Source: Pseudorhodoferax aquiterrae | GTDB taxonomy: Bacteria; Pseudomonadota; Gammaproteobacteria; Burkholderiales; Burkholderiaceae_C | Assembly (NCBI RefSeq): GCF_014652235.1 | Contig: NZ_BMYK01000004.1 | Span: 124,001-188,000, forward strand | Length of the DNA: 64,000 bases | Direction of reading: 5' to 3' | Part shown: piece after piece, positions 38,832 through 50,022 of the stretch | How the letters are laid out: every line of letters begins with the position of its first letter | How positions within the stretch are numbered: position 1 is the first letter of the stretch | Program-made: the position numbers and the translations under genes | The notes under the pieces: generated by a model | Databases searched by the model: none | What the model was told of the DNA's origin: nothing | Seen by the model: the letters and a program-made list of their open reading frames with translations, nothing else

Positions 38832-39944
38832 ATGGACAAGATGAACCGCCGCGCTTCGCTCAAGACCCTGGCCGCCGTGGGCGCCAGCGGTGCACTGGGA
38901 GGCCTGCATGGCCTGGCGGCCGCACAGGCCCCGCTCACGGTCGGTGTGATCTACGTCGGCCCGCGCGACGACTACGGCTACAACCAGGCCCATGCCCAGG
39001 CCGCGGCCGAGGTCAAGAAGATGCCCGGCATCAAGGTGGTCGAGGAAGAGAACGTGCCCGAGACCGCGGCCGTGCAGAAGAGCATGACCGGCATGATCGC
39101 GCAGGACGGCGCCAAGCTGCTGTTTCCCACCTCGTTCGGCTACTTCGACCCGCACCTGCTGGCGCTGGCCGCCAAGTACCCGGACGTGCGCTTCTCGCAC
39201 TGCGGCGGCATGTGGACCGAGGGCAAGCACCCCAAGAACGCGGGCAGCTTCTTCGGCTACATCGACGAGGCGCAGTTTCTCAACGGTGTGGTGGCCGGCC
39301 ACCTGAGCAAGAGCGGCAAGATCGCCTTCGTCGCGGCCAAGCCCATTCCGCAGGTGCTGCGCAACATCAACGCCTTCACCTTGGGCGCGCGCTCGGTCAA
39401 GCCCGGCATCACCTGCAGCGTGATCTTCACGGGCGACTGGTCCATGGCCGTCAAGGAGGCCGAAGCCACCAACAGCCTGGCGGACCAGGGCTGCGACGTG
39501 TTCACCATGCACGTGGACGGGCCCAAGGTCGTGGTGGAGACCGCCGCCAAACGCGGCAAGATGGTCTGCGGCTACCACGCGAGCCAGGCCAAGCTCGCGC
39601 CCCAGGCCTACCTCACGGGCGCCGAGTGGAACTGGATCACCGCCTACAAGACCATCATCGACGCGGCCCGCACGGGCAAGCCGCATCCCAATTTCCTGCG
39701 TGGCGGCATGAAGGAGGGCTTCGTGAAGATGTCGGCCTACGGCCCGGCCGTGACCGACGCGGCCAAGAAGCAGGCCGACGACACCAAGGCCAAGATGCTG
39801 GCCGGCCAGTTCGACATCTGGAAGGGCCCGCTCAAGGACAACAAGGGCAAGGAGGTCATCGCCGCGGGCCAGGTGCAAAAGCAGACCGACCTCGCGCTGG
39901 AAGGCATGAACTACCTGGTCGAGGGCGTGCAGGGCAGCTTCTGA
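38832..39944 (+). CDS. BMP-family (Med/PnrA-like) ABC substrate-binding protein
   Basis: 370 residues. The N-terminal twin-arginine-like signal MDKMNRRASLKTLAAVGASG is followed by LTVGVIYVGPRDDYGYNQAHAQAAAEVKKMPGIKVVEEENVPE and a type-1 periplasmic fold. BMP features are GDWSMAVKEAEATNSLADQGCDVFTMHVDGPKVVVETAAKRGKMVCGYH and the GGMKEGFVKMSAYGPAVTDAAKKQ end. BMP receptors mostly bind nucleosides, but relatives take other purine- or pyrimidine-derived compounds. Two permease genes and a double ATPase gene complete the transporter, with the formamidase and cysteine hydrolase genes embedded between them. Confidence 0.9.
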   Translation: MDKMNRRASLKTLAAVGASGALGGLHGLAAAQAPLTVGVIYVGPRDDYGYNQAHAQAAAEVKKMPGIKVVEEENVPETAAVQKSMTGMIAQDGAKLLFPTSFGYFDPHLLALAAKYPDVRFSHCGGMWTEGKHPKNAGSFFGYIDEAQFLNGVVAGHLSKSGKIAFVAAKPIPQVLRNINAFTLGARSVKPGITCSVIFTGDWSMAVKEAEATNSLADQGCDVFTMHVDGPKVVVETAAKRGKMVCGYHASQAKLAPQAYLTGAEWNWITAYKTIIDAARTGKPHPNFLRGGMKEGFVKMSAYGPAVTDAAKKQADDTKAKMLAGQFDIWKGPLKDNKGKEVIAAGQVQKQTDLALEGMNYLVEGVQGSF

Positions 39945-39959
39945 TCCCGCGGAGCCCGC

Positions 39960-41063
39960 ATGAACTCCCTCGCCAAGGACATCGGCCTGCCGGTCGCCGC
40001 GATCGCCGCGGCGCTGCTGCTGTTCGGCCTGTTCGTCGCCTTCGCCGGGGTCGACCCGGTGGAGGTCTGGACGCTGCTGTTCAAGGGCGCCTTCGGCGAC
40101 TGGTTCTCCTGGCAGAACACCTTGCAGCGCGCCGCGCCGCTGATGCTCACGGCGCTGTGCGTGGCCATCCCGGCGCGCGCCGGCCTGGTCGTGATCGGCG
40201 GTGAGGGGGCGCTGGTGCTGGGCGGGCTGGGCTGCGCCGCATTGCCTTACCTGGTGCCGCTGCCGGCCAATGCCGTCGGCACGCTGCTGGTCTGCGTGGC
40301 CGGTGCGGTGCTGGGCGCGCTGTGGATCGCACTGGCCGGCTGGCTGCGCCAATACCGCGGCATCAACGAGACCATCAGCAGCCTGCTGCTGGCCTATGTG
40401 GCCATCGGCTTGTTCAAGCACCTCGTGGAAGGACCGCTGCGCGATCCGGCCAGCCTGAACAAGCCCTCCACGCTGCCGCTGGACGAGGGCCTGCGCATCA
40501 CGGGCATGCTGGGTTCGGACGTGCACTGGGGCCTGGCCATCGGCGTGCTCGCCTGCCTGGGCTTGTGGATCTGGCTGCGCAGCACGGCCTCGGGTTTCTC
40601 GGTGCGTGTGGTGGGCGGCAACCCGCGCACGGCGCAGCTGGTGGGCTTGCCGGCGTCCCGGCTCATCCTCGGAGCCTGCGCGCTGGGCGGCGCCTGCGCG
40701 GGCCTGGCCGGTGCAGTCGAGGTGGCGGCCGTACACACCAATGCCAACGCCTCCATCATCGCGGGCTACGGCTACGCCGGCATCCTGGTGGCCTTCATGG
40801 CACGGCACAACCCCATCGCCATCATCCCGGTGGCCATCCTGTTCGGCGGCTTCGGTGCGGCCGGCAGCTTGCTGCAGCGCCGCGTGGGCCTGCCCGACGC
40901 CTCGGTGCTGGTGCTGCAGGGCATTGCCTTCGTGCTGATCCTGGCCAGCGAGGCGCTGCGGCATGTCGATGGCAAGGTGGTGCTGTGCAAGCTGTTCGCG
41001 CGGCCCTACGAAGAGCTCGAGCAGCGCCCGGCGCCGGGCAAGCTGCAGGGAGCGCTGGCATGA
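39960..41063 (+). CDS. BMP-type ABC transporter permease 1
   Basis: 367 residues with about nine hydrophobic helices, of the BPD_transp_2 (RbsC/LivH-like) family. ERNA-type motifs include LVVIGGEGALVLGGLGCAALPYL, a SLLLAYVAIGLF segment and FSVRVVGGNPRTAQLVGLPASRLIL, the cytoplasmic coupling loop. It begins 15 bp after the receptor gene and overlaps the second permease (ATGA). Forms a heterodimeric channel with it, as in YufPQ/NupPQ nucleoside systems. Confidence 0.92.
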   Translation: MNSLAKDIGLPVAAIAAALLLFGLFVAFAGVDPVEVWTLLFKGAFGDWFSWQNTLQRAAPLMLTALCVAIPARAGLVVIGGEGALVLGGLGCAALPYLVPLPANAVGTLLVCVAGAVLGALWIALAGWLRQYRGINETISSLLLAYVAIGLFKHLVEGPLRDPASLNKPSTLPLDEGLRITGMLGSDVHWGLAIGVLACLGLWIWLRSTASGFSVRVVGGNPRTAQLVGLPASRLILGACALGGACAGLAGAVEVAAVHTNANASIIAGYGYAGILVAFMARHNPIAIIPVAILFGGFGAAGSLLQRRVGLPDASVLVLQGIAFVLILASEALRHVDGKVVLCKLFARPYEELEQRPAPGKLQGALA

Positions 41064-41980
41064 CTTCCGACCAATGGCTCGCCCTGTTCGCCGCCATCGT
41101 GGGCGGCGCGCTGCGCGTGGGCGTGCCCTTCCTGTTCGTGAGTCTGGGCGAATGCCTGACCGAGAAGGCCGGCCGCATCAACCTGGGGCTGGAGGGCGTG
41201 CTGGTGCTGTCGGCCATGGCGGCCTTCGGCGGCGCCTATGGGAGCGGCTCGCCCTGGATCGGCGTGCTGGTCGGTGCGGCGGTCGGCGCGCTGCTGGCCA
41301 CGCTGCACGGCGTGCTGTGCTCGCTGACGGGCGTCAACGACGTGGCCACCGGCATCGCGCTGATGCTGCTGGGCATGGGCCTGGCGTTCTACCTGGGCAA
41401 GCCGCTGATCCAGCCGCAGGCGCCGCAGTTGCCGGCCATCCCGCTCGGGGGCTGGAGCGATTCGCCGGTGGTGCAGGCGGCGCTGCAGATCAACGCGCTG
41501 CTGCCCGTGGGCATCGTGCTCGCGGTGGTCTTGTGGTGGGCCTTCGGCCGCACGCGCTGGGGACTGCTGGTGCGACTGGCCGGCGACTCGGCCATGGCCA
41601 CCAAGGCGCTGGGCTACTCGGTCAACGGCATCCGCATCGCGGCCACGGCGGCGGGCGGGGCCATCGCCGGCCTGGGCGGGGCCTCGCTGACGCTGTTCTA
41701 TCCGGGCAGCTGGAACGAGGGCATTTCCAGCGGCCAGGGCCTGATCGCCGTGGCGCTCGTGATCTTCGCGCGCTGGAGCCCGCTGCGCTGCGTGGGCGCG
41801 GCGCTGTTGTTCGGCGGTGCCGGCGCGATCGGTCCGGCCATGCAGTCCATCGGCGTCTCCTGGGGCTACCACCTGTTCAACACCGTGCCCTATGTGCTGA
41901 CGCTGCTGATCCTCGTGGTCACCTGCAGGCCCGGCAGCGTGGCCGTGGGCAGCCCGGGCGAACTGTCGTCTGCGCGATGA
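41060..41980 (+). CDS. BMP-type ABC transporter permease 2
   Basis: 306 residues with eight to nine hydrophobic helices. The start of BPD_transp_2 permeases of the NupQ class is visible: [41 protein letters not shown]. The conserved [27 protein letters not shown] follows, with coupling loop [19 protein letters not shown]. Partner of the permease at 39960. The C-terminus is short and hydrophilic, and formamidase follows after 13 bp. Confidence 0.92.
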   Translation: MTSDQWLALFAAIVGGALRVGVPFLFVSLGECLTEKAGRINLGLEGVLVLSAMAAFGGAYGSGSPWIGVLVGAAVGALLATLHGVLCSLTGVNDVATGIALMLLGMGLAFYLGKPLIQPQAPQLPAIPLGGWSDSPVVQAALQINALLPVGIVLAVVLWWAFGRTRWGLLVRLAGDSAMATKALGYSVNGIRIAATAAGGAIAGLGGASLTLFYPGSWNEGISSGQGLIAVALVIFARWSPLRCVGAALLFGGAGAIGPAMQSIGVSWGYHLFNTVPYVLTLLILVVTCRPGSVAVGSPGELSSAR

Positions 41981-41993
41981 AAGGACCGATGCG

Positions 41994-42995
41994 ATGAGTG
42001 GATTGGGTGGTTTGAACAAGTCCAGGGCCGGCGTGGTGCTGGGCCTGGTGCAGCTGCAGCTGCCGGTGGTCGCGACGCCGCAGGACCTCGCGGCGCAGAC
42101 GCGGCGCATCTGCGAACTGGTGGGCAAGGCGCGCCGCAACATGGCGACCATGGACCTCGTGGTGTTCCCCGAGTACGCGCTGCACGGCCTGTCCATGGAC
42201 ACCAACCCCCAGATCATGTGCACGCTGGACGGGCCCGAGGTGGCGGCGTTCCAGGCCGCTTGCGTGGAGCACCGCATCTGGGGCTGCTTCTCCATCATGG
42301 AGGCCAACCCGGGCGGCAATCCCTACAACAGCGGGATCGTCATCGACGACCAGGGCGCCATCCGGCTGTACTACCGCAAGCTGCATCCCTGGGTGCCGGT
42401 GGAGCCCTGGGAGCCCGGCAACCTGGGCGTGCCGGTCTGCGAGGGGCCCAACGGCGTCAAGCTGGCCCTCATCATCTGCCACGACGGCATGTTCCCCGAG
42501 ATGGCGCGCGAGGCCGCGTACAGGGGCGCCGAGGTGATCCTGCGCACCGCCGGCTACACCGCGCCGATCCGCCATGCCTGGCGCATCACCAACCAGAGCA
42601 ACGCCTTCCAGAACCTGGCCTACACGGCTAGCGTCTGCATGTGCGGCAGCGACGGCAGCTTCGACTCCATGGGCGAGGGCATGTTCTGCAGCTTCGACGG
42701 CACGGTGATGGTCGAGGGCGGTGGCCGCCCGGACGAGATCGTCACGGCCGAACTGCGGCCCGACCTCGTGCGCGAGGCGCGCGCGGGCTGGGGCGTGGAG
42801 AACAACCCCTACCAGCTCTGGCACCGCGGCTACGTGGCGGTGCAGGGTGGTGCGCAGGACTGTCCCTACACCTTCATGCACGACATGGTGGCTGGCCGCT
42901 ACCGGCTGCCCTGGGCCGACACCGTGCAGGTGACCGATGGCACGTCCTGCGGCTTCGCGCCGCCGACGCGCCGCCATGCGGGAGGCAAGCGATGA
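41994..42995 (+). CDS. Formamidase (AmiF-like, nitrilase superfamily)
   Basis: 333 residues, the normal length of formamidase. The nitrilase triad is complete: Glu60 in [12 protein letters not shown], Lys129 in [20 protein letters not shown], and Cys162 in [26 protein letters not shown]. The [12 protein letters not shown] stretch and the C-terminal [33 protein letters not shown] are typical of AmiF/AmiE-type aliphatic amidases. It turns formamide into formate and ammonia; related amides are possible. It sits within the BMP transporter operon and overlaps the next cysteine hydrolase gene (ATGA), so the imported compound probably yields formamide or a similar amide. Confidence 0.86.
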   Translation: MSGLGGLNKSRAGVVLGLVQLQLPVVATPQDLAAQTRRICELVGKARRNMATMDLVVFPEYALHGLSMDTNPQIMCTLDGPEVAAFQAACVEHRIWGCFSIMEANPGGNPYNSGIVIDDQGAIRLYYRKLHPWVPVEPWEPGNLGVPVCEGPNGVKLALIICHDGMFPEMAREAAYRGAEVILRTAGYTAPIRHAWRITNQSNAFQNLAYTASVCMCGSDGSFDSMGEGMFCSFDGTVMVEGGGRPDEIVTAELRPDLVREARAGWGVENNPYQLWHRGYVAVQGGAQDCPYTFMHDMVAGRYRLPWADTVQVTDGTSCGFAPPTRRHAGGKR

Positions 42996-43680
42996 CGCGC
43001 CAGGTGCACGCCGACCCCTACGCTTGGCCCTACGACGCCAGCCTGCGCCCCGACAACACGGCGCTCGTCGTGATCGACATGCAGACGGATTTCTGCGGCC
43101 AGGGCGGCTACGTGGACGTGATGGGTTACGACCTCTCGCTCACGCAGGCCCCCATCGCGCCGATCCAGCGGCTGCTCGCGGTCATGCGCCCGCTGGGCTA
43201 CACCATCCTCCACACGCGCGAAGGCCATCGGCCGGACCTGTCGGACCTGGCTGCCAACAAGCGCTGGCGCTCGCGCCAGATCGGCCAGGGCGGCCTGGGC
43301 ATCGGCGACGCGGGGCCCTGCGGCCGCATCCTCGTGCGCGGCGAGCCGGGCTGGGAGATCATTCCCGAACTCGCGCCGCTGCCAGGCGAGGTGGTCATCG
43401 ACAAGCCCGGCAAGGGCTCGTTCTACGCGACCGACCTGGAGCTCGTGCTGCGCTCGCGCGGCATCGTCAACCTGATCCTGGCCGGCATCACGACCGACGT
43501 GTGCGTGCACACCACCATGCGCGACGCGAACGACCGCGGCTTCGAATGCCTGCTGCTGTCGGACTGCACGGCGGCCACCGATCCGGCCAACCACCAGGCC
43601 GCGCTGAACATGGTGACCATGCAGGGCGGGGTGTTCGGCGCGCACGCAACGTCCGGGGCCTTGATCGAGGCCTTGCAGGC

Positions 43681-43684
<4 letters not shown>
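42992..43684 (+). CDS. Cysteine hydrolase, biuret amidohydrolase (BiuH)-like
   Basis: 230 residues of the isochorismatase-like superfamily. The triad appears as Asp29 in [11 protein letters not shown], Lys in [21 protein letters not shown], and Cys in [54 protein letters not shown] is close to the biuret hydrolase of Rhizobium leguminosarum, which converts biuret to allophanate and ammonia. The adjacent allophanate hydrolase gene supports that reading. It overlaps both neighbours (ATGA at each end). A second member lies at 45447. Confidence 0.82.
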
Positions 43685-45252
<1,568 letters not shown>

Positions 45253-45260
45253 TATGACGC

Positions 45261-45440
45261 CCCCCCGTTTGGATTTCTCACTGCGTGTAGAAATCCCATC
45301 CCCCCTACAGGGGGCGCCGCGAGCGCCCGGGCAGAGCCCGTTGCGCCGCGTCCGCTGGCATGGCCTGCTCCGCGGCCTTCGGAGCAGCGGCTGGCAAGCC
45401 GGTTCCATGTCCTGCGAGGGGCGCGCCGGCGCCATGGAGA
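45261..45440. repeat. Cluster of perfect hairpins in the gap before the second cysteine hydrolase
   Basis: The gap holds no ORF with coding character but several exact dyads: GGATTTCT (45271-45278) with AGAAATCC (45289-45296), CCCCCT/AGGGGG (45301-45314), and CTGCTCCG (45365-45372) with CGGAGCAG (45380-45387). It looks like a family-typical intergenic repeat that may end or stabilise the upstream ABC mRNA. Confidence 0.5.
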
Positions 45441-45446
45441 ACTGAC

Positions 45447-46142
45447 ATGCAAAGCGACGTGCGCGAGATCCGCAGCCTGGCCGTGCAGGCCCAGCCGTTC
45501 GACTTTCCGTTCGACCTGGCGACCACGGCCCTGGTCATCATCGACATGCAGCGCGACTTCATCGAGCCCGGTGGCTTCGGCGCGAGTCTGGGCAACGACG
45601 TGTCGCTGCTCGAGGCCATCGTGCCGGCCTGCCGGCGCACACTGCAGGCTTGGCGCGCGGCTGGCGGCCTGGTGCTGCACACGCGCGAGGCGCACCGGCC
45701 CGACCTGCGCGACTGCCCGCCCGCCAAGCGCCTGCGCGGCAACCCGAGCCTGCGCATCGGCGACGTGGGCCCCATGGGCCGCGTGCTGGTCAGCGGCGAG
45801 CCGGGCGTGGAGATCATCCCCGCACTCGCGCCGCTGCCGGGCGAGATCGTGGTCGACAAGCCCGGCAAGGGCATGTTCCACGGCACACCCGTGCAGAACC
45901 TGCTGCAGCAGGCCGGCATCCGTTCGCTGGTGTTCATGGGCGTCACCACCGAGGTCTGCGTGCAGACCAGCATGCGCGAGGCCAACGACCGCGGCTACGA
46001 ATGCCTGGTCCTGGAGGACTGCACCGAGAGCTACTTTCCGCAATTCAAGGCGGCCGCCCTGGAAATGATCCGGGCCCAGGGTGGCATCGTCGGCTGGACG
46101 GCCAGCAGCGCGCAGCTGCTGGCGGCCCTGCATTCGGAGTAA
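45447..46142 (+). CDS. Second cysteine hydrolase, BiuH-like (isochorismatase superfamily)
   Basis: 231 residues. The Asp-Lys-Cys triad is in [37 protein letters not shown] and [33 protein letters not shown]. It shares the [23 protein letters not shown] motif with the BiuH-like protein at 42992. The two are clearly paralogues, differing most in the N-terminal 25 residues. Possible substrates are biuret, triuret or ureidoacrylate-type compounds. It lies after a repeat-rich gap and before the gntR gene, so it still belongs to the island. Confidence 0.85.
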   Translation: MQSDVREIRSLAVQAQPFDFPFDLATTALVIIDMQRDFIEPGGFGASLGNDVSLLEAIVPACRRTLQAWRAAGGLVLHTREAHRPDLRDCPPAKRLRGNPSLRIGDVGPMGRVLVSGEPGVEIIPALAPLPGEIVVDKPGKGMFHGTPVQNLLQQAGIRSLVFMGVTTEVCVQTSMREANDRGYECLVLEDCTESYFPQFKAAALEMIRAQGGIVGWTASSAQLLAALHSE

Positions 46143-46181
46143 GGTAGCGGCCTTTTCCATCCTCCAGGCCCCACGCGCTCC

Positions 46182-46910
46182 GTGCCCCCCACCGTCTCCA
46201 AGAAGCCCCCGGCCGTGCAGGCCTCCGCCTACCGCTCGCGCGCCGACGAGGTCTACGAACAGCTCAAGCGCGATGTGGCCGAGTTCCAGCTGGTGCCGGG
46301 CGACCGGTTCACCGAGAACGAGATCAGCGAGCGCCTGGGCGTCTCGCGCACCCCCGTGCGCCAGGCGCTGTTCCGGCTGCAGCAGGAGGGCTTCGTCGAG
46401 GTGCTGTTCCGCGCCGGCTGGCGCGTGCTGCCCTTCGACTTCGACCAGTTCGAGCAGCTCTACGACCTGCGCATGGTGCTGGAGACCACGGCCATCCACC
46501 GGCTTTGCGAGGACGCGCTGCGCGTGGACCATGCGCTCATCGATGCGCTGGCCGCGGTCTGGCTGGTGCCGCCGGCCGAGCGCAGCAGCGACATGGCCCA
46601 GGTTTCGCAATGGGACGAGGAATTCCACTGCCAGATCGTGGCGGCGGCCGGCAACGCCGAGATGGCGCGTGTGCACCGCGACGTGACCGAGCGCATTCGC
46701 ATCATCCGCCGGCTCGACTTCACGCAGCAGCTGCGCATCGCCGCCACCTACGACGAGCATGCCAAGATCCTCAAGGCCGTGCAGCGCAGGCGCGGCGACC
46801 AAGCCGCGATGCTGATGCGCGCCCACATCGAGACCAGCCAGGCCGAGGTCCGCAAGATCACGCTGCACCAAGTGCACCTGGCGCGCCAGGGCGGCTACGG
46901 GCCGCGCTGA
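46182..46910 (+). CDS. GntR-family regulator (FCD type) of the biuret/allophanate island
   Basis: 242 residues from a GTG. The winged helix is YRSRADEVYEQLKRDVAEFQLVPGDRFTENEISERLGVSRTPVRQALFRLQQEGFVEVLFRAGWRVLP. The C-terminal all-helical FCD domain (about 95-230) includes LYDLRMVLETTAIHRL, the metal-ligand type WDEEFHCQIVAAAGN and DEHAKILKAVQRRRGDQAAMLMRAHIETS. Such proteins repress catabolic genes until a small acid binds near the metal. A matching palindrome is in front of allophanate hydrolase (31951-31966). It is the last plus-strand gene of the island. Confidence 0.92.
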   Translation: MPPTVSKKPPAVQASAYRSRADEVYEQLKRDVAEFQLVPGDRFTENEISERLGVSRTPVRQALFRLQQEGFVEVLFRAGWRVLPFDFDQFEQLYDLRMVLETTAIHRLCEDALRVDHALIDALAAVWLVPPAERSSDMAQVSQWDEEFHCQIVAAAGNAEMARVHRDVTERIRIIRRLDFTQQLRIAATYDEHAKILKAVQRRRGDQAAMLMRAHIETSQAEVRKITLHQVHLARQGGYGPR

Positions 46911-46971
46911 GGCCTGTGCCCTGCGTCGACGGCGAGGGCATTGCGATCGTCCGTGGGACGGATTGGCGCCG

Positions 46972-47856
46972 CTACAACGCCTGGATCTCGCCGACCAGCA
47001 AGTCCTTCATGAGCTGCACCCGCATCGGCTGGCGGCGGCGCCGCGGATGGACCAGCCAGGCGTGCTGTGCCGGCCCGCTCCACGCGGGCAACAGGCGCAC
47101 CAGTTCTCCGCGCTGCAGCAGGGCGTTGACCATCCAGCAGGGCTGGAACGCGATGCCGGCGCCTTGGCGCACCGCGTCCAGCAGCGCGACGGCGTGGTTG
47201 ACGCGGTAGCGCGTGGCGACCGGCAGGTCCACCCGGTCTTGGCCGCGGCTGAGCGTCACCACACCGTCGTTCCACCCGGGATAGCGCAGGAATCCGTGGC
47301 GCGCCAGGTCCGCCGGCGCTTCGGGCCGGCCGTGGGCTTGCACATAGCCGGGCGAGGCGACGATGTAGCGCGGCCAGGTCGCCAGCGCGCGCGCCACGAG
47401 GTCGGGTGGCAAGGGCCCGCCGATGCGCACGGTGAGGTCGAAGCGTTCTTCCACCGGGTCGACGAAACGGTCTTCCAGCACCAGGTCGATCTGCAGTTCG
47501 GGGTACTGCCGCAGCGTGCGCAGCATCAGCGGGTGCAGCCGGAGCTCGCCCAGCGCCACCGGCGCCGCGATGCGCACCAGGCCGCGCGGCTCGCGGGCGC
47601 GCTGGTCGAGCTTGGCGACGGCCTCCTCGTAGTCCTCGAGCAGGCGCCGCGCGCTGTCGGCGAAGCGCAGTCCTTCCTCGGTCAGCGCCGCGCGCGCGGG
47701 CCCGCGCTCGAGCAACTGCGCGCCCAGCGAGGCCTCCAGCGCGGCGATCAGCTTGCTGGCCGTGGGTTGGGTGGTGGAGAGCGAGCGGGCCGCCGCCGAC
47801 AGGCTGCCCAGCTCTGCGACCCTCACGAACATCTGCATCGCACGCAGCCGGTCCAT
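46972..47856 (-). CDS. LysR-family transcriptional regulator
   Basis: 294 residues. The helix-turn-helix is MDRLRAMQMFVRVAELGSLSAAARSLSTTQPTASKLIAALEASLGAQLLERG; the effector domain follows from about 88 (GLVRIAAPVALGELRLHPLMLRTL). The VRIAAP...RLHPLML and GAGIAFQPCWMVN stretches are typical of the LysR subgroup near transport or hydrolase genes. It is divergent from an SGNH hydrolase with a 76-bp gap and so probably regulates it. No clear palindrome stands out in that gap. Confidence 0.92.
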   Translation of the reverse strand: MDRLRAMQMFVRVAELGSLSAAARSLSTTQPTASKLIAALEASLGAQLLERGPARAALTEEGLRFADSARRLLEDYEEAVAKLDQRAREPRGLVRIAAPVALGELRLHPLMLRTLRQYPELQIDLVLEDRFVDPVEERFDLTVRIGGPLPPDLVARALATWPRYIVASPGYVQAHGRPEAPADLARHGFLRYPGWNDGVVTLSRGQDRVDLPVATRYRVNHAVALLDAVRQGAGIAFQPCWMVNALLQRGELVRLLPAWSGPAQHAWLVHPRRRRQPMRVQLMKDLLVGEIQAL

Positions 47857-47932
47857 GGCATTCCAGTTTCGAATGGAGAGGCTTCCACTTTGCCATCTTC
47901 TCGATGCGGATGGCATGGGCCACAGTGGCGCC

Positions 47933-49180
47933 ATGCAAGGCTCTCCCCGCTTCTTCCTCGCCGCTGCGCTCGTCGCGCTTCTGGGTTGGCCGGCTGTCGC
48001 CGCGCCGCCGCCGCCATGGCAGCCCAGCTGGTTCTCGCCTGCCCAGCCCGTGTGGGGCGAGGGTTGGGTCGTTCCGCTCGGCATGTCGGCCAGCCTGCGC
48101 GACGTGACACTGCGCCAGTCGCTGCGCAGCAGCCTGGGCGGCGAGCGTGTCCGGATCGTCGTCAGCAACGAATACGGTGGCGCACCGCTCACGCTGGGGC
48201 CGGTGGCGCTGCGCCAGGTCGGTGACGGGCCGGCGCGCGCGGTGCGTTTCCAGGGGGAGGACGGCACGGTCGTGCCCGCCGGTGCGCGGGTGGTCAGCGA
48301 CCCGCTTGTGCTGTCCGTCGCGGCTGGCGAGCGCCTGGAGGTCGATCTCCACCTGCCGCAGCCCACCGCGACCGCAGGCTTCCATTGGGATGCCCAGGAG
48401 CAGACGCTGTTGCTGCAGGGCAATGCCGTGGGCCACGGCACGGCCCCGGTCCTGCAGGTTCTGCAGACCCGCGCCTTCGTCTCCGGCCTGTGGGTCGACA
48501 CCGGACGCGCACCGGCGACCGTGGTCGCGCTGGGCGACTCCATCACCGACGGCAACGGCTCGGGCATCGGCACGGACCAGCGCTGGCCCGACCATCTCTC
48601 GCGGCGGCTGGCACAGCGCGGCGTCGCCGTGCTCAATGCCGGCATCGCGGGCAACCGCCTGCTGCGCGGCGGCTGGGGCGACAGTGCGCTGGCGCGGCTG
48701 GAGCGCGATGTGCTGGGCCACCCCGGCGTGCGCGCCGTCGTGGTGCTGATCGGCACCAACGACATCGGTTTTCCCGGCAGCCCCTTCGCGCCGGACGAGG
48801 CACCGGCCGCGCTGGCCGAACTGCAGGCCGGGCTGCGCCAGCTCGTCACGCAGGCGCATGCGCGCGGCGTGCGCGTGATGGCCGGCACGCTGCCGCCGTT
48901 CGAGCGTGCGCTGGAGGGCACGCCTCTGGAGGGGCACCACAGCCCGGGCAAGGAGGCGCAGCGCCAGGCGCTGAACGCATGGATCCGCCAGGCCGGCGTG
49001 TTCGATGCCGTGGTCGATTTCGACGCCGTGCTGCGCGACCCTGCCCATCCCGGCCGGCTGGCGCCGGCGCTCGATTCGGGCGACCACCTGCATCCGGGCG
49101 ACGCCGGCTACCGGCGCATGGCCGAGGCGATCGACCTGGATGCCTTGCTCGGTCCATCCGCCGAAAAGGTGCGGCCATGA
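47933..49180 (+). CDS. Secreted SGNH/GDSL-family hydrolase
   Basis: 415 residues with a signal peptide (MQGSPRFFLAAALVALLGWPAVAA). An N-terminal beta-rich domain of about 180 residues (SLGGERVRIVVSNEYGGAPLTLGPVALRQV) precedes the catalytic domain. Block I is VALGDSITDGNGSG, the oxyanion Gly and Asn are in LNAGIAGNRLL and LIGTNDIGFPGSP, and the catalytic Asp-His is in GDHLHPGDAGYRRMAEAIDL. Such enzymes are lipases or carbohydrate esterases; the extra N-terminal domain is common in rhamnogalacturonan-acetylesterase-like members. An ATG six codons upstream (47915) is possible. Confidence 0.88.
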   Translation: MQGSPRFFLAAALVALLGWPAVAAPPPPWQPSWFSPAQPVWGEGWVVPLGMSASLRDVTLRQSLRSSLGGERVRIVVSNEYGGAPLTLGPVALRQVGDGPARAVRFQGEDGTVVPAGARVVSDPLVLSVAAGERLEVDLHLPQPTATAGFHWDAQEQTLLLQGNAVGHGTAPVLQVLQTRAFVSGLWVDTGRAPATVVALGDSITDGNGSGIGTDQRWPDHLSRRLAQRGVAVLNAGIAGNRLLRGGWGDSALARLERDVLGHPGVRAVVVLIGTNDIGFPGSPFAPDEAPAALAELQAGLRQLVTQAHARGVRVMAGTLPPFERALEGTPLEGHHSPGKEAQRQALNAWIRQAGVFDAVVDFDAVLRDPAHPGRLAPALDSGDHLHPGDAGYRRMAEAIDLDALLGPSAEKVRP

Positions 49181-49220
49181 GCGGCGTTCCGCGCGCCGCG
49201 GCGGCCCTGGGCGCGCTGCC

Positions 49221-50012
49221 TCAGAGCTGGAGGTCGTAGTCGATGGTCAGCGGCGCGTGGTCGCTGAACCGCTGGTCCTTGAACACGGCGGCACTGCGCG
49301 CGTGCGTGGCCATGGCGGGCGTGGCCAGGTGGTAGTCCAGCCGCCACCCCACGTTGTTGGCCCAGGCCTGGCCGCGGTTGCTCCACCACGTGTAGCACTC
49401 GCTCGTGGTTTCGGGGTGCAGGCGGCGGTAGACGTCGACCAGGCCCGTTTCGGACAGCAGCTTGGTCATCCAGGCACGCTCTTCGGGCAGGAAGCCGCTG
49501 TTCTTCTGGTTGCTGCGCCAGTTCTTGAGGTCGATGGGCTGGTGCGCGATGTTGATGTCGCCGCACAGGATGAATTCGCGCTCGCGCTTGAGCGCGACGA
49601 GGTAGGGATCGAACAGGTCCAGGAAGCGGAACTTGGCGGCCTGGCGCTCCTCGCCCGAGGAACCGCTCGGGAAGTAGCAGCTGATCAGCGAAAACTTGCG
49701 GCCGGGCGTGTCGAAGCGCAGCTCGAGGTAGCGGCCTTCGTCGTCGAACTCGGGGGCGCCGAAGCCGATCCGTACATCGCTCGGCGCATGCCGGCTGTAG
49801 ATCCCCACGCCCGAATAGCCCTTCTTCTGCGCAAAGTGGAAGTAGCCTTGCATGCCGGCCAACTGCTCGAAACGTCCCGCCACGTCGGCCTGCTGGGCCT
49901 TGACTTCCTGTACACAAATACAATCCGGGCCCGTTGCCGAGATCCAGGCTTCGACGCCCTTGGTGGTGGCCGAACGGATGCCGTTGAGATTCAGGCTGGT
50001 CAACTTGAACAA
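49221..50012 (-). CDS. xth: Exodeoxyribonuclease III
   Basis: 263 residues from a TTG at 50012: [22 protein letters not shown]. All AP-endonuclease/Exo III blocks are present: [63 protein letters not shown] and the final [12 protein letters not shown]. The enzyme cuts DNA at abasic sites and removes 3'-blocked ends. A GGGAG lies just ahead of the TTG, and the family start at FKL supports it; an ATG at 50024 would add four residues. That ATG overlaps the opposite pyrE ATG (CCATGG), so the two genes share their translation-start region. Confidence 0.93.
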   Translation of the reverse strand: MFKLTSLNLNGIRSATTKGVEAWISATGPDCICVQEVKAQQADVAGRFEQLAGMQGYFHFAQKKGYSGVGIYSRHAPSDVRIGFGAPEFDDEGRYLELRFDTPGRKFSLISCYFPSGSSGEERQAAKFRFLDLFDPYLVALKREREFILCGDINIAHQPIDLKNWRSNQKNSGFLPEERAWMTKLLSETGLVDVYRRLHPETTSECYTWWSNRGQAWANNVGWRLDYHLATPAMATHARSAAVFKDQRFSDHAPLTIDYDLQL

Positions 50013-50022
50013 GGAAGCTCCC

